NCBI GenBank assembly: GCA_022736275.1
Contig: DZBJ01000002.1
Span: forward strand, 90,288 to 153,442
Source of the DNA: Rikenella microfusus
GTDB taxonomy: Bacteria > Bacteroidota > Bacteroidia > Bacteroidales > VadinHA17
Length of the DNA stretch: 63,155 nucleotides
Reading direction: 5' to 3'
Part shown: in pieces, positions 25,452 through 34,119 of the stretch
How the letters are laid out: each line of letters starts with the position of its first letter
Numbering within the stretch: the stretch's first letter is position 1
Notes under the pieces: generated by a model
Databases searched by the model: none
What the model saw: only the letters and a program-made list of their open reading frames with translations
What the model was told of the DNA's origin: nothing
Program-made: the position numbers and the translations under genes

Positions 25452-27528
25452 CTCGTACCGGTGAAACAGTATCTTCAGGAGTTTGCGGGGTATTCTCTGC
25501 CGTGGCAGCAGCCGGCACTTCCTGTGATACCTCCGTTGCCTGGTCTTCCCCGGTTTCCGCAACAGGCTTCTCACCTGACAGGTCTCTTGAATGGTCGCCT
25601 TTGCGTTTGCCGAAGATACGTTCAAGGTCCTCGCTGAATATCACCTCCTTCTCGAGCAGCTGCTCGGCAAGCTGCTTCAGTCCTTCAATATTAGAGGAAA
25701 TTACCTCCTTCGCCTTATTATATGACTCCTCAACAATCTTCTTTGCCTCGCTGTCAATCAGCTCGGCCGTCTTTTCGCTGTATGGCTTTGTGAATCCGTA
25801 TTCTGACTGTCCCGATGAATCGTAGAAGCTCATGTTACCCACCGCATCAGACATTCCGAAATAGGCAACCATGGCATAGGCCTGCTTGGTCACCTTCTCG
25901 AGATCACTCAGGGCGCCAGTGGAGATCTTTCCGATGACCATCTCCTCAGCTGCCCTGCCCCCGAGTGCATAAGCCAGTTCGTCAAAGATATGTTCACGGG
26001 TTGAAATTGAGCGCTCCTCAGGGAGATACCAGGCTGCCCCGAGCGCTTTTCCCCTGGGTATGATTGTCACCTTGAGGAGCGGGCTGGCATGTTCAAGAAG
26101 CCAGCTGACGGTGGCGTGGCCTGCCTCATGGTAGGCAATCGTCCTCTTCTCCTCCATCGAGATGATCTTGTTTTTCTTCTCCAGCCCCCCGATGATCCTG
26201 TCAACGGCATCGAGAAAATCCTGCTTTTCCACCACGGTTTTGTTTCCCCTGGCGGCAATGAGTGCCGCCTCGTTGCATACATTGGCTATATCGGCGCCGG
26301 AGAATCCGGGTGTCTGTTTGGCCAGGAAGGCGATGTCAAATCCCTCCTCTAGCTTTATAGGGCGAAGGTGTACCTTGAATATGGCCTCACGCTCCTTTAT
26401 GTCAGGAAGCTCAACGCTTATCTGGCGGTCAAACCGGCCTGCCCTGAGGAGGGCCTTGTCAAGAATGTCTGCCCTGTTGGTGGCTGCAAGGATTATCACC
26501 CCGCTGTTTGTTCCGAAACCGTCCATCTCGGTCAGTAGCTGGTTGAGAGTATTCTCACGCTCATCGTTCGCGCCGAAGTTGGGGTTGCGGCCGCGGGCAC
26601 GCCCCACAGCATCGATCTCATCAATGAAAACGATACAGGGAGCCTTCTCCTTTGCCTGCTTGAAGAGATCCCTCACACGTGAGGCGCCGACACCGACAAA
26701 CATCTCCACGAAGTCTGAACCGGAGATGGAGAAGAAAGGCACGTTGGCCTCACCTGCTACAGCCTTTGCAAGAAGAGTCTTGCCTGTTCCGGGAGGGCCC
26801 ACCAGGAGAGCGCCCTTGGGTATCTTGCCGCCGAGAGAGGTATATTTTTTGGGGTTCTTGAGGAAATCAACTATCTCCATCACCTCGGTCTTGGCCTCCT
26901 CCAGGCCGGCGACATCACTGAAATTGGTCTTTATATGGGTGTCCTTGTCAAATATCTGAGCCTTGGATTTGCCGACGCTGAAGATATTGCCGGCGCCGCC
27001 GGCGCCGGCGCCGCCGGCCATGCGCCTCATGAAATAAATCCAGAGCAGGGCGATGATAAGAAACGGCAGTATCACACCCAGGAAGGTGGCCATGTAATCT
27101 TTTCTCTTCTGGTATTCAAGGTAAATACGGTTCTCTTCAGTATATCCTGCCTTGTCCTGGGCAGCGGTAAAGAACTCCTGGAAAAGCTCCACGGTTCCGA
27201 AAGTGTGGTAATAGTGAGGCCGCGGAGGCTGCAGTCCGAAACTCCGCTTTTCTGCGAAATCGGGATAACGTCCGCTCTTCAGCGATTCCTCCTTGAGATA
27301 AATCTCAGCCTGTTCCTCATTGACCACGACAACCTTCTCGATGTCGCGATTCATGACCATCTCCTCAACCTCCCGCTGACCGGCCTTCTGTGTGTACTTG
27401 CCGGTAAAGAGGGCCTGGAACAGAATAAATGTCAGCACAAGTGTCACAATAGGCCAGCTCGAGTTGAACCACGATTTGGGCTTTTTATCGTTCTTGTCTG
27501 ATTTGGGAGTCTCCTTGTTCTCTGCCAT
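25441..27528 (-). CDS. ftsH: ATP-dependent zinc metalloprotease FtsH
   Basis: Membrane AAA+ protease that degrades misfolded membrane proteins and short-lived regulators. The 695-residue protein has two N-terminal membrane helices (about 24-43 and 152-170) around a periplasmic domain, a Gly/Ala-rich linker AGGAGAGGAGN, AAA+ with Walker A GPPGTGKT near 242 and the SRH region, and zinc protease motif HEAGH near 466. A polar C-terminal tail is rich in Glu/Thr/Pro. It follows rsfS by 6 bp in one operon. Confidence 0.97.
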   Translation of the reverse strand: MAENKETPKSDKNDKKPKSWFNSSWPIVTLVLTFILFQALFTGKYTQKAGQREVEEMVMNRDIEKVVVVNEEQAEIYLKEESLKSGRYPDFAEKRSFGLQPPRPHYYHTFGTVELFQEFFTAAQDKAGYTEENRIYLEYQKRKDYMATFLGVILPFLIIALLWIYFMRRMAGGAGAGGAGNIFSVGKSKAQIFDKDTHIKTNFSDVAGLEEAKTEVMEIVDFLKNPKKYTSLGGKIPKGALLVGPPGTGKTLLAKAVAGEANVPFFSISGSDFVEMFVGVGASRVRDLFKQAKEKAPCIVFIDEIDAVGRARGRNPNFGANDERENTLNQLLTEMDGFGTNSGVIILAATNRADILDKALLRAGRFDRQISVELPDIKEREAIFKVHLRPIKLEEGFDIAFLAKQTPGFSGADIANVCNEAALIAARGNKTVVEKQDFLDAVDRIIGGLEKKNKIISMEEKRTIAYHEAGHATVSWLLEHASPLLKVTIIPRGKALGAAWYLPEERSISTREHIFDELAYALGGRAAEEMVIGKISTGALSDLEKVTKQAYAMVAYFGMSDAVGNMSFYDSSGQSEYGFTKPYSEKTAELIDSEAKKIVEESYNKAKEVISSNIEGLKQLAEQLLEKEVIFSEDLERIFGKRKGDHSRDLSGEKPVAETGEDQATEVSQEVPAAATAENTPQTPEDTVSPVRDGE

Positions 27529-27534
27529 ATAGCA

Positions 27535-27888
27535 TTAACCTTTCATTTCTGTTTTGTCCTCGAGTATTGTTACGCGGCCGTCAGCCCACAATGATTCGAG
27601 GTCGTAAAAGTCCCTGTAAGGTTGCTGAAAAATATGTACTAGAACATCGCCGTAATCGAGCAGGACCCATATGCAGTTTCCCCTGCCCTCAATATGATAG
27701 GGTTTTCTGCCTGTCTCCTTCCTTACCACATCCTCAACCGACCATGCAAGTGAATCAACCTGTTTTGTGGATGAGGCATGACTTATCACGAAATAGTCAC
27801 ACACCCTGCTTTCAATTTTCCTCAGATCGATCAGCGCCACCTTCTCTCCCTTTTTCTCAAACAAACCCTTAACAATGCTCTCAGTCAT
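27535..27888 (-). CDS. rsfS: Ribosome silencing factor RsfS
   Basis: Binds L14 of the 50S subunit and blocks subunit joining when nutrients are scarce. The chosen start (MTESIVKGLFEKKGEK) gives 117 residues, the usual size; an upstream ATG at 27918 is possible. Conserved segments are DYFVISHASSTKQVDSLA, YHIEGRGNCIWVLLDYGDVLVHIF and FYDLESLWAD. It is the first gene of the ftsH operon. Confidence 0.93.
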   Translation of the reverse strand: MTESIVKGLFEKKGEKVALIDLRKIESRVCDYFVISHASSTKQVDSLAWSVEDVVRKETGRKPYHIEGRGNCIWVLLDYGDVLVHIFQQPYRDFYDLESLWADGRVTILEDKTEMKG

Positions 27889-27960
27889 CTGGGTGGCCTC
27901 TTTTCCGGCTTTTCTCATCAATAAACTTTTCAGTAATAAACAGTTCCTAATTAACTGCCG

Positions 27961-27968
27961 CAAAATTA
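27961..27968 (-). promoter_or_regulatory. Candidate -7 box for the rsfS-ftsH operon
   Basis: TAATTTTG on the minus strand fits TAnnTTTG. It lies 72 bp before the rsfS start, between divergent rsfS and birA. No clear -33 match. Confidence 0.42.
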
Positions 27969-28089
27969 CGAACATTTATCCGTATTTTCGTCCGGCTCTT
28001 TCTCTTTTTACAATAAGGGTGCCAATTTGCCGGGCATGGACAAAAACGCCGGTTTTACCTGATTTGAGAATTGCAAATATCTGTTCATC

Positions 28090-28830
28090 ATGATTATAGG
28101 TTCATCTGTCAGGCACTATGAAAAAGTGTCTTCAACAAATACGGTGGCTTCGGCACTGCTGCGTGAGGCAACACCCCCCGAAGGCACAGTGATTACGGCA
28201 TCATTTCAGGAGAGCGGCAGGGGGCAGGGCGGGAACAGGTGGGAGAGTGAGCCCGGCAGCAACCTGCTGATGAGCGTGATACTCTACCCGGTTATGGTAA
28301 AGCCGGCAGAGCAGTTTGTCCTCTCGCGTATGATCTCCCTTGCCGTCCATGACCTGGTCAGCCTCTTCACCCCGGATGCCAGTATCAAATGGCCAAATGA
28401 CATTTATGTCAGGGATGACAAAATAGCAGGCATTCTTATAGAGAACAGCATTATGGGAGAGATACTCGGAAGCACTGCGGCAGGCATTGGACTGAACGTC
28501 AACCAGACTGTTTTCAAAAGCAACGTTCCCAACCCTATCTCCCTGGCCACTGTCACGGGCACCTGTCATGACCTGGCTGACATCTCCGGAAAGCTGGTGA
28601 AACTGATTGACCGCTGGTACGACGTGGTCATCAGGGGCGAGACGGCCACACTTGAGAAAGAGTATCACAGGGTGCTGTACAGATCAGGCAAATGGCATCT
28701 CTATCGCGATAAAGACGGCAGATTCGAAGGCATGATCGAACGCGTCATGCCTGACGGGATACTGGTTGTCAGGAAGAAAACAGGAAAGACCGCTGAGTAT
28801 GCTTTCAAAGAGATTGATTATATCCTCTGA
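28090..28830 (+). CDS. birA: Biotin--[acetyl-CoA-carboxylase] ligase, monofunctional
   Basis: Attaches biotin to carboxylase carrier proteins through biotinyl-AMP. The 246 residues cover only catalytic and C-terminal domains: GRGQGGNRW (biotinyl-AMP loop, with Gln where E. coli has Arg), GSNLLMSVIL, KWPNDIYV and AGIGLNVN. There is no N-terminal helix-turn-helix, so it should not repress biotin genes. The 3' end overlaps the convergent SRPBCC gene by 26 bp. Confidence 0.92.
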   Translation: MIIGSSVRHYEKVSSTNTVASALLREATPPEGTVITASFQESGRGQGGNRWESEPGSNLLMSVILYPVMVKPAEQFVLSRMISLAVHDLVSLFTPDASIKWPNDIYVRDDKIAGILIENSIMGEILGSTAAGIGLNVNQTVFKSNVPNPISLATVTGTCHDLADISGKLVKLIDRWYDVVIRGETATLEKEYHRVLYRSGKWHLYRDKDGRFEGMIERVMPDGILVVRKKTGKTAEYAFKEIDYIL

Positions 28831-29254
28831 TCCTGTCAAAGCCATTGTATGACTCAATGGCATCAATCAGGCTGTCAAGGTACCTCCCGGCAGCATCACC
28901 ACCCGTCAGCATCTTCATAAGAGGGTTCATGTTCACACCTGCCGTGATATGAAATGCGGACCTGTTGTTGGTAATATATTCTATTATCACCTGCACCGTC
29001 ACCCTGCCCGTCAGGAGACTCTCCGCGTGGTAGCTGATCATTGAATGAGGCAGTGCCTCTGAGAGTGAAGCCGAGATTCTTCCTGTCCTGTCTATTCTGA
29101 AGCGGCATTGGTCTTCGGTAGCCTCCCAGTCTGTTATCATACCGTAGGGAACGACTGTTTTCAGGTTGCGCATGTCTGTCAGGAAGGCGTAAAGGTCGCC
29201 GTCTCCGCAGGGCACCTCACCCTTCCTGCTCGTATATGTTGTCATCGGACTCAT
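28805..29254 (-). CDS. SRPBCC-fold protein
   Basis: A 149-residue protein with the alternating strand/helix pattern of START/SRPBCC ligand-binding proteins: VPCGDGDLYAFLTDMRNL, a central antiparallel sheet and a long C-terminal helix (GGDAAGRYLDSLIDAIESY). Small proteins of this kind are common next to birA or pyrE in Bacteroidota, but the ligand is not known. Start could be ATG 29254 or the in-frame ATG 29245. It overlaps the end of birA convergently. Confidence 0.62.
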   Translation of the reverse strand: MSPMTTYTSRKGEVPCGDGDLYAFLTDMRNLKTVVPYGMITDWEATEDQCRFRIDRTGRISASLSEALPHSMISYHAESLLTGRVTVQVIIEYITNNRSAFHITAGVNMNPLMKMLTGGDAAGRYLDSLIDAIESYNGFDRIRGYNQSL

Positions 29255-29323
29255 TCCTTTCTCTTGCTGCTTTGTCTATTTGATGATTGCTATTTAATGC
29301 CAGTTTGCCTCAGGTCCCACTTT

Positions 29324-29355
29324 GCAGTCGGCAGTCGGCAGTCGGCAGTCGGCAG
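29324..29355 (+). repeat. Heptanucleotide tandem repeat (GCAGTCG, 4.6 copies)
   Basis: Four perfect GCAGTCG units followed by GCAG, then a degenerate stretch of CTGAGGACT/GTAGACTGCAGACT-like elements to about 29392. It lies in the 153-bp gap between the SRPBCC and pyrE genes. This resembles the short tandem intergenic repeats known from some bacterial genomes. Confidence 0.9.
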
Positions 29356-29407
29356 AAGTCTGAGGACTGTAGACTGCAGACTGAGGACTTATGATTGCAT
29401 GTTCACC

Positions 29408-30052
29408 TCATCTGCCTTCAGGCTGCCCCCACACCGAAGGCTCCCTGCGCCATTCACGAAGGGTCTCCACATCTCCCTTGGTGATATATCCGGAATCTGC
29501 AGCCATATCGACCAGTACACTGTAATCGCTGAGTGTGTCGAGCCGGCATTTCTCAGCAGCAAATGCATCCGTAGCCTTGCTGAAGCCATAGGTGAAGATG
29601 GCTATCATGCCAAGCACCTCGCATCCGGCTTCACGGAGCGCCCTGACAGCCCCCAGGCTGCTCCCTCCGGTGGAGATAAGGTCCTCTATTACCACAACCT
29701 TCTGCCCCTTTTCGAAATAACCTTCTATCTGGTTTCCCAGCCCGTGGTCCTTTGCCCCTGACCTGACATAGATGAAAGGCAGTTGCAGGCAGTCGGCCAC
29801 GAGGGCCCCGTGTGCTATCGCACCGGTGGCTACACCGGCTATCAGTGAGGCATCAGGGTATAACTGCCTTACCCTGGCGGCAAAGGCATCGCGTATGAAA
29901 GAACGAACCACTGGAAACGACAGGGTCATGCGATTGTCGCAGTAGATGGGTGATCTCCAGCCTGAAGCCCAGGTAAAAGGTTTTGCGGGTTGTAATTTAA
30001 TTGCTTTAATTTGCAGAAGCCATTCTGCAGTTTTAACTGCTGTATCGTTCAT
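29408..30052 (-). CDS. pyrE: Orotate phosphoribosyltransferase
   Basis: Forms orotidine monophosphate from orotate and PRPP in pyrimidine synthesis. Start MNDTAVKTAEWLL gives 214 residues; the frame to 30172 reads into the neighbouring NUDIX gene on the other strand and is rejected. Seen: FTWASGWRSPIYCDNR, the conserved AGVATGAIAHGALVAD, FIYVRSGAKDHG and PRPP loop VVIEDLISTGGSS. Its start codon touches the NUDIX start codon, so its promoter must lie inside that gene. Confidence 0.95.
   Translation of the reverse strand: MNDTAVKTAEWLLQIKAIKLQPAKPFTWASGWRSPIYCDNRMTLSFPVVRSFIRDAFAARVRQLYPDASLIAGVATGAIAHGALVADCLQLPFIYVRSGAKDHGLGNQIEGYFEKGQKVVVIEDLISTGGSSLGAVRALREAGCEVLGMIAIFTYGFSKATDAFAAEKCRLDTLSDYSVLVDMAADSGYITKGDVETLREWRREPSVWGQPEGR
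30013..30040. repeat. Two interlocking perfect inverted repeats at the pyrE/NUDIX junction
   Basis: GCAGAA-GCCA-TTCTGC (30013-30028) and GCAGTT-TT-AACTGC (30027-30040) share two bases, so only one can form fully at a time. They are inside the first codons of pyrE and directly upstream of the NUDIX start, in what would be its leader. They could be an operator or a switchable hairpin. Confidence 0.7.
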
Positions 30053-30670
30053 ATGTTGAAGTATAAAGTATATTTTGACAACAGGGTAATCACACTCTCC
30101 CCCGAGCCCGACAGGGTTCAAAAATACGCCCTTTTCCATAAATACAATGTGGAGGAGGAACTCTTTGCCCAAATATCACAGTTTGCCCTCAATAATGAGA
30201 TACCCTCCCTGAATATTTATTCATCTGATATCAACAACCTTTGGCAGGTGTTTACCTCATGGTTTACAGTGATTGAAGCTGCAGGAGGACTGATTGGGCA
30301 CCCGTCGGGGAAGTACCTCTTCATCATGCGCTACGGCAGATGGGACCTCCCCAAGGGCCATATTGAAAAGGGCGAGACTCCGCAGGAGTGTGCCCTCAGG
30401 GAGGTGACAGAAGAGTGCAACCTGCATGGCCATCTTATTGAAGGCCCGCTCCCCTCAAGCTATCACACCTATCTCTATGACAATAAGCCGTTCATGAAAA
30501 AGACATGGTGGTTCCGCATGAGTTACGAGGGAGAGATGATCACGGAGCCGCAGGCCGAGGAGGGCATCACTCACGCCGAATGGCTTACCCCCCTTGAGAT
30601 AGCGCGCATCAAGTCAAACACCTTTCAGTCGTTGCTTGATCTGCTGAACTATACCCTCAGGGTAAAGTGA
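30053..30670 (+). CDS. NUDIX hydrolase
   Basis: Start MLKYKVYFDNRVITLS gives 205 residues. A Nudix box spans GHIEKGETPQECALREVTEE with the expected Gly, Glu and REVxEE residues for Mg-dependent pyrophosphohydrolysis; the Gly after EE is Cys. The N-terminal 70 residues are a separate alpha/beta region seen in Bacteroidota NUDIX proteins. Substrate unknown (nucleoside diphosphate derivative). It has no intergenic space: its start abuts pyrE's start and its stop abuts coaD's stop. Confidence 0.88.
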   Translation: MLKYKVYFDNRVITLSPEPDRVQKYALFHKYNVEEELFAQISQFALNNEIPSLNIYSSDINNLWQVFTSWFTVIEAAGGLIGHPSGKYLFIMRYGRWDLPKGHIEKGETPQECALREVTEECNLHGHLIEGPLPSSYHTYLYDNKPFMKKTWWFRMSYEGEMITEPQAEEGITHAEWLTPLEIARIKSNTFQSLLDLLNYTLRVK

Positions 30671-31147
30671 TCACTTTTTGAGGTAATCCGAGAGGTTTAT
30701 TGAATCAGGCACGAATATCGAGGCATCGCCGCCGTTCTTTATGATGTCACGGACGATGGTGGAGTTAACGGGCGTATGCTCGGTGCTTGTAAGAAGGAAT
30801 ACCGTATCTATCTCAGGAGCCATCTTCCAGTTCATATGCCCCATAGCCCTTTCGTATTCAAAATCAGCCGCAGTGCGCAGTCCTCTTATGATATAACGGG
30901 CATTGTGCCTTCGACAGAAATCGACAGTCAGGCCGCTGAACCGGGTAACCTCCACCCTGCTCTCCTTCTCAAAGACCTTTGAAATCATTTTGAGTCTCAT
31001 CTCAATGCTGAACAGGCTATTCTTTTCAGCATTCTCTCCGACAGCAATAATGACCTTCTCAAACAGCGGCAGGGCTCTTTTTACCAGAGCCTCATGGCCT
31101 ACTGTAAAGGGATCAAATGAACCGGGGAAAACGGCAGTTTTATTCAT
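30671..31147 (-). CDS. coaD: Phosphopantetheine adenylyltransferase
   Basis: Makes dephospho-CoA from 4'-phosphopantetheine and ATP. The 158-residue protein has the nucleotidyltransferase motif PGSFDPFTVGHEALV (T/HxGH), the IIRGLRTAADFEYE loop and STEHTPVNSTIVRD (ISSTxVR-like). Length is exactly that of the family. It lies 17 bp downstream of lon on the minus strand. Confidence 0.95.
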   Translation of the reverse strand: MNKTAVFPGSFDPFTVGHEALVKRALPLFEKVIIAVGENAEKNSLFSIEMRLKMISKVFEKESRVEVTRFSGLTVDFCRRHNARYIIRGLRTAADFEYERAMGHMNWKMAPEIDTVFLLTSTEHTPVNSTIVRDIIKNGGDASIFVPDSINLSDYLKK

Positions 31148-31164
31148 GTCGGGCAGTATATCGG

Positions 31165-33627
31165 TTAATCAAACTCAATGATTCTTGCATTGGTCACCTT
31201 TTGCCGAAGCAGCACATGATCAAGCACGTCCATAATAGTGTCAACATACTTGAATTTGAGCCCCCGGACGTACTTTTCATTTATCTCTTCCACATCTTTG
31301 CGGTTCTGTTCCGCGAGGACGATCTCCTTGATTCCTGCGCGCTTTGCCGCCAGTATCTTCTCCTTGATGCCCCCCACCGGCAGAACCTTGCCCCTGAGGG
31401 TTATCTCACCGGTCAAGGCCACATACTTCTTGACCTTCCTCTGGGTGAACGCGGAGGCGACTGAAGCAGCCATGGTGATGCCTGCCGAAGGACCGTCCTT
31501 GGGGATGGCCCCTTCAGGGACATGGATATGGATGTTCCACTTTTCGGAGAATGTTTCGGTAAGGCCGAGCAACGATGCATGCGCCTTAAGGTACTCTAAT
31601 GCGATCACCGCAGATTCCTTCATAACATCACCCAGGTTCCCGGTGAGAGTCAGGTTACCCTTGCCCCGGCTGAGACTGGTCTCCACAAAAAGAATCTCAC
31701 CACCGGTGGCTGTCCATGCGAGGCCGGTGACGACACCAGCCTGGTCATTACCGTCGTATATGTCTTTGAGGTATTTAGGCGGACCGAGTATCTCGGCCAC
31801 CTTCTCCTTTGATATATCGGCATCGGGAGTGTGGTTGAAGGCTATTTCCCTGGCCCTGAACCTTACCAGTTTGGCTATCCGCTTATCAAGCTCCCTCACG
31901 CCCGATTCGCGCGTGTACTTCTGAATGATATCCTCTATCACCTCCCCGGCGAGCCTGAACTGGTCAGACGTAACGCCATGGGCCTCAAGCTGCTTGGGAA
32001 TGAGATGCCTGACGGCTATCTCCCTCTTCTCCTCAACAAGGTAGCCTGTTATCTCAATCAGCTCCATCCTGTCGCGAAGGGCGGGGGTGACCGTAGCGAG
32101 AGTATTGGCGGTTGCTATGAAGAGCACCTTTGAGAGGTCAAACTCCATCTCAAGGAAATTATCATAGAAATGTGTATTCTGTTCCGGGTCGAGCACCTCC
32201 AGCAGCGCCGATGAGGGGTCGCCCCTGAAATCCTGCCCCACCTTGTCTATCTCGTCGAGGATGAAGACAGGGTTGGATGAGCCTGCACGGCGTATGTTCT
32301 GCACCACCCTTCCCGGCATGGCGCCTATGTATGTCTTGCGATGTCCTCTTATCTCCGCCTCGTCATGCAACCCTCCGAGCGACATGCGGGCATACTTGCG
32401 GTCAAGGGCGCGGGCAACAGATTTGCCAAGCGAGGTCTTGCCCACCCCGGGAGGACCGAAAAGGCAGAGTATGGGCGACTTGAGGTCACCCTTGAGTTTC
32501 AGCACTGCCAGGTGCTCAAGTATCCTCTCCTTAACCTCCTCAAGGCCGTAGTGATCTTCGTCGAGCACGCGCTGTGCGTTCCTGAGGTCGAGATTATCGG
32601 TTGTATACTCATTCCATGGCAGCTCGAGGAGAGTCTGTATATAGTTCACCTGCACCGAATATTCTGCGGCCGCAGGATTGAGCCTCGAGAGTTTGCCCAG
32701 TTCACGGTCGAATACCCTGGCCACATCCTCGTTCCATTGTCTCTTTGTCCCCCTGAGCCGGAACTCCTCTACCTCCTTTTCGATGGGGTTGCCGCCCAGC
32801 TCATTCTGAATGGTCTTCATCTGCTGATGCAGGAGGAACTCGCGTTGCTGCTGGTCTATCTCATACTTGACCTTCGACTGCAGCTCGTTCTTCAGCTCAA
32901 GCAGCTGTATCTCCCGCACAAGGTGCTCAAGCAGCCGCATACCACGCTCACGAAGCGTGGCCGCCTCGAGAAGCTTCTGCTTGTCGTTGACGTTGATCTC
33001 GGTGTTGGCACAGATATAATTTATGAGATAGGTGCTGTTTTCAATATTCTTGACAGCGAAGGAGGCTTCAGGATTGATATTGGGATTGAGTTTGACGATC
33101 TTCACCGACAGGTCCTTGAGTGATCCGATGATCACCTCGAAGTCTTTCTCCTCCTCACCGCCTCTTGCTTCAGAAACGGCTTTCACCAGGGCGGTCATAT
33201 AGGGCTCAGTCTGAATGACATTAATGATTGAGACCCGCCTCCTCCCCTGAATTATGGCTGTGGTGGTTCCGTCAGGCATCTCCAGCAGCTTTACCACCTG
33301 CCCGAGGGTTCCCACAACGTTCAGGTCACGAATCTGCGGATCCTCAACCTCGGCATCAAGCTGCGCCACCGCAGCAACAAGCTTGTCGCTGCGGTAGGCC
33401 TCACGCACAAGCTGAACCGACTTCGAGCGCCCGACAGCAATGGGAATAACCACACCCGGAAACAAAACCGTGTTTCGAAGAGGCAGCAGGGGAACACTCC
33501 CCGGTATCTCGACCTCCTCCAGTTCCTGGTCATCACCGTCAGCAAGAATGGGAATGATCTCTCTCCCCTCGTCAACCAGCTCACGAAAACCGATACTGTC
33601 CCACTTTCTCAACACCTTTTTCTCCAT
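31165..33627 (-). CDS. lon: ATP-dependent protease Lon
   Basis: Homo-oligomeric cytosolic AAA+ protease for damaged and regulatory proteins. Start ATG at 33627 (MEKKVLRKWDS) is preferred to the in-frame TTG at 33636. The 820 residues show the LonN substrate domain (PLLPLRNTVLFPG), coiled coil, Walker A GPPGVGKTSLGKS near 392, DEIDKVGQDFRGDP, and the protease domain with catalytic Ser in PKDGPSAGI near 712 and its Lys in the KILAAKRAGI region. It is probably followed by coaD in the same transcript. Confidence 0.97.
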   Translation of the reverse strand: MEKKVLRKWDSIGFRELVDEGREIIPILADGDDQELEEVEIPGSVPLLPLRNTVLFPGVVIPIAVGRSKSVQLVREAYRSDKLVAAVAQLDAEVEDPQIRDLNVVGTLGQVVKLLEMPDGTTTAIIQGRRRVSIINVIQTEPYMTALVKAVSEARGGEEEKDFEVIIGSLKDLSVKIVKLNPNINPEASFAVKNIENSTYLINYICANTEINVNDKQKLLEAATLRERGMRLLEHLVREIQLLELKNELQSKVKYEIDQQQREFLLHQQMKTIQNELGGNPIEKEVEEFRLRGTKRQWNEDVARVFDRELGKLSRLNPAAAEYSVQVNYIQTLLELPWNEYTTDNLDLRNAQRVLDEDHYGLEEVKERILEHLAVLKLKGDLKSPILCLFGPPGVGKTSLGKSVARALDRKYARMSLGGLHDEAEIRGHRKTYIGAMPGRVVQNIRRAGSSNPVFILDEIDKVGQDFRGDPSSALLEVLDPEQNTHFYDNFLEMEFDLSKVLFIATANTLATVTPALRDRMELIEITGYLVEEKREIAVRHLIPKQLEAHGVTSDQFRLAGEVIEDIIQKYTRESGVRELDKRIAKLVRFRAREIAFNHTPDADISKEKVAEILGPPKYLKDIYDGNDQAGVVTGLAWTATGGEILFVETSLSRGKGNLTLTGNLGDVMKESAVIALEYLKAHASLLGLTETFSEKWNIHIHVPEGAIPKDGPSAGITMAASVASAFTQRKVKKYVALTGEITLRGKVLPVGGIKEKILAAKRAGIKEIVLAEQNRKDVEEINEKYVRGLKFKYVDTIMDVLDHVLLRQKVTNARIIEFD

Positions 33628-33643
33628 AAAAAGCAAACCTGTG

Positions 33644-33651
33644 CAAATTTA
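33644..33651 (-). promoter_or_regulatory. Candidate promoter -7 box of lon
   Basis: TAAATTTG on the minus strand matches TAnnTTTG exactly, 16 bp before the lon ATG, giving a very short leader. No strong -33 element is visible. Confidence 0.5.
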
Positions 33652-33700
33652 GTCAATTATATCTTACACCCCCTCTTCATATCAACAGGGGGTATGTGCC

Positions 33701-33750
33701 CTGATAACAAAAAAAGCTGCCTTGTTTAAGGCAGCTCACTGTGTTATCAG
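33701..33750 (-). terminator. Terminator after rpmE2
   Basis: On the minus strand GAGCTGCCTT-AAAC-AAGGCAGCTTTTTTT forms a stem with a T tract. It is embedded in a wider repeat (CTGATAACA at 33701, TGTTATCAG at 33742), giving a two-tier hairpin. Confidence 0.85.
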
Positions 33751-33753
33751 GAC

Positions 33754-34020
33754 CTACTTCGATTTCTTGTCGAGGTGATTTTTGTAACGGTTCATATACT
33801 TGTCCACCCTTCCCGCAGTGTCAACAAGCTTCATCTTGCCCGTATAAAAAGGATGCGACGTATTTGATATCTCAAGCTTGATGAGCGGATATTCCTTACC
33901 ATCTTCCCATTTAATGGTATCACGTGATGAGGCTGTCGAACGTGTTATAAATGCCGTCCCGTTTGACATATCCTGAAATACAACCATCCTGTAATTGTTC
34001 GGGTGTATACCTTCTTTCAT
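33754..34020 (-). CDS. rpmE2: 50S ribosomal protein L31 type B
   Basis: The chosen start [18 protein letters not shown] gives 88 residues, the size of zinc-independent L31 (type B). The Cys residues of the zinc form are absent. Family features are [41 protein letters not shown] and a basic C-terminus. In many bacteria this paralogue replaces the zinc form; whether another L31 exists here is not visible. It is followed by a strong terminator. Confidence 0.95.
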   Translation of the reverse strand: MKEGIHPNNYRMVVFQDMSNGTAFITRSTASSRDTIKWEDGKEYPLIKLEISNTSHPFYTGKMKLVDTAGRVDKYMNRYKNHLDKKSK

Positions 34021-34119
34021 CTTCCGATATAGTTTTTTACTGTTCTGAAAATTCCTTTTCCAAGGGAGTGCAAAGATAATGAACATTAAGAAAAATGCAA
34101 AAGCTGCAACAAATATTTT

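Noticed and set aside
26990..27020. GC-rich palindromic run of GGCGCC/GCCGGC units
   Set aside because: It encodes the Gly/Ala-rich linker of FtsH (AGGAGAGGAG), so codon composition explains it; no separate repeat element is needed.
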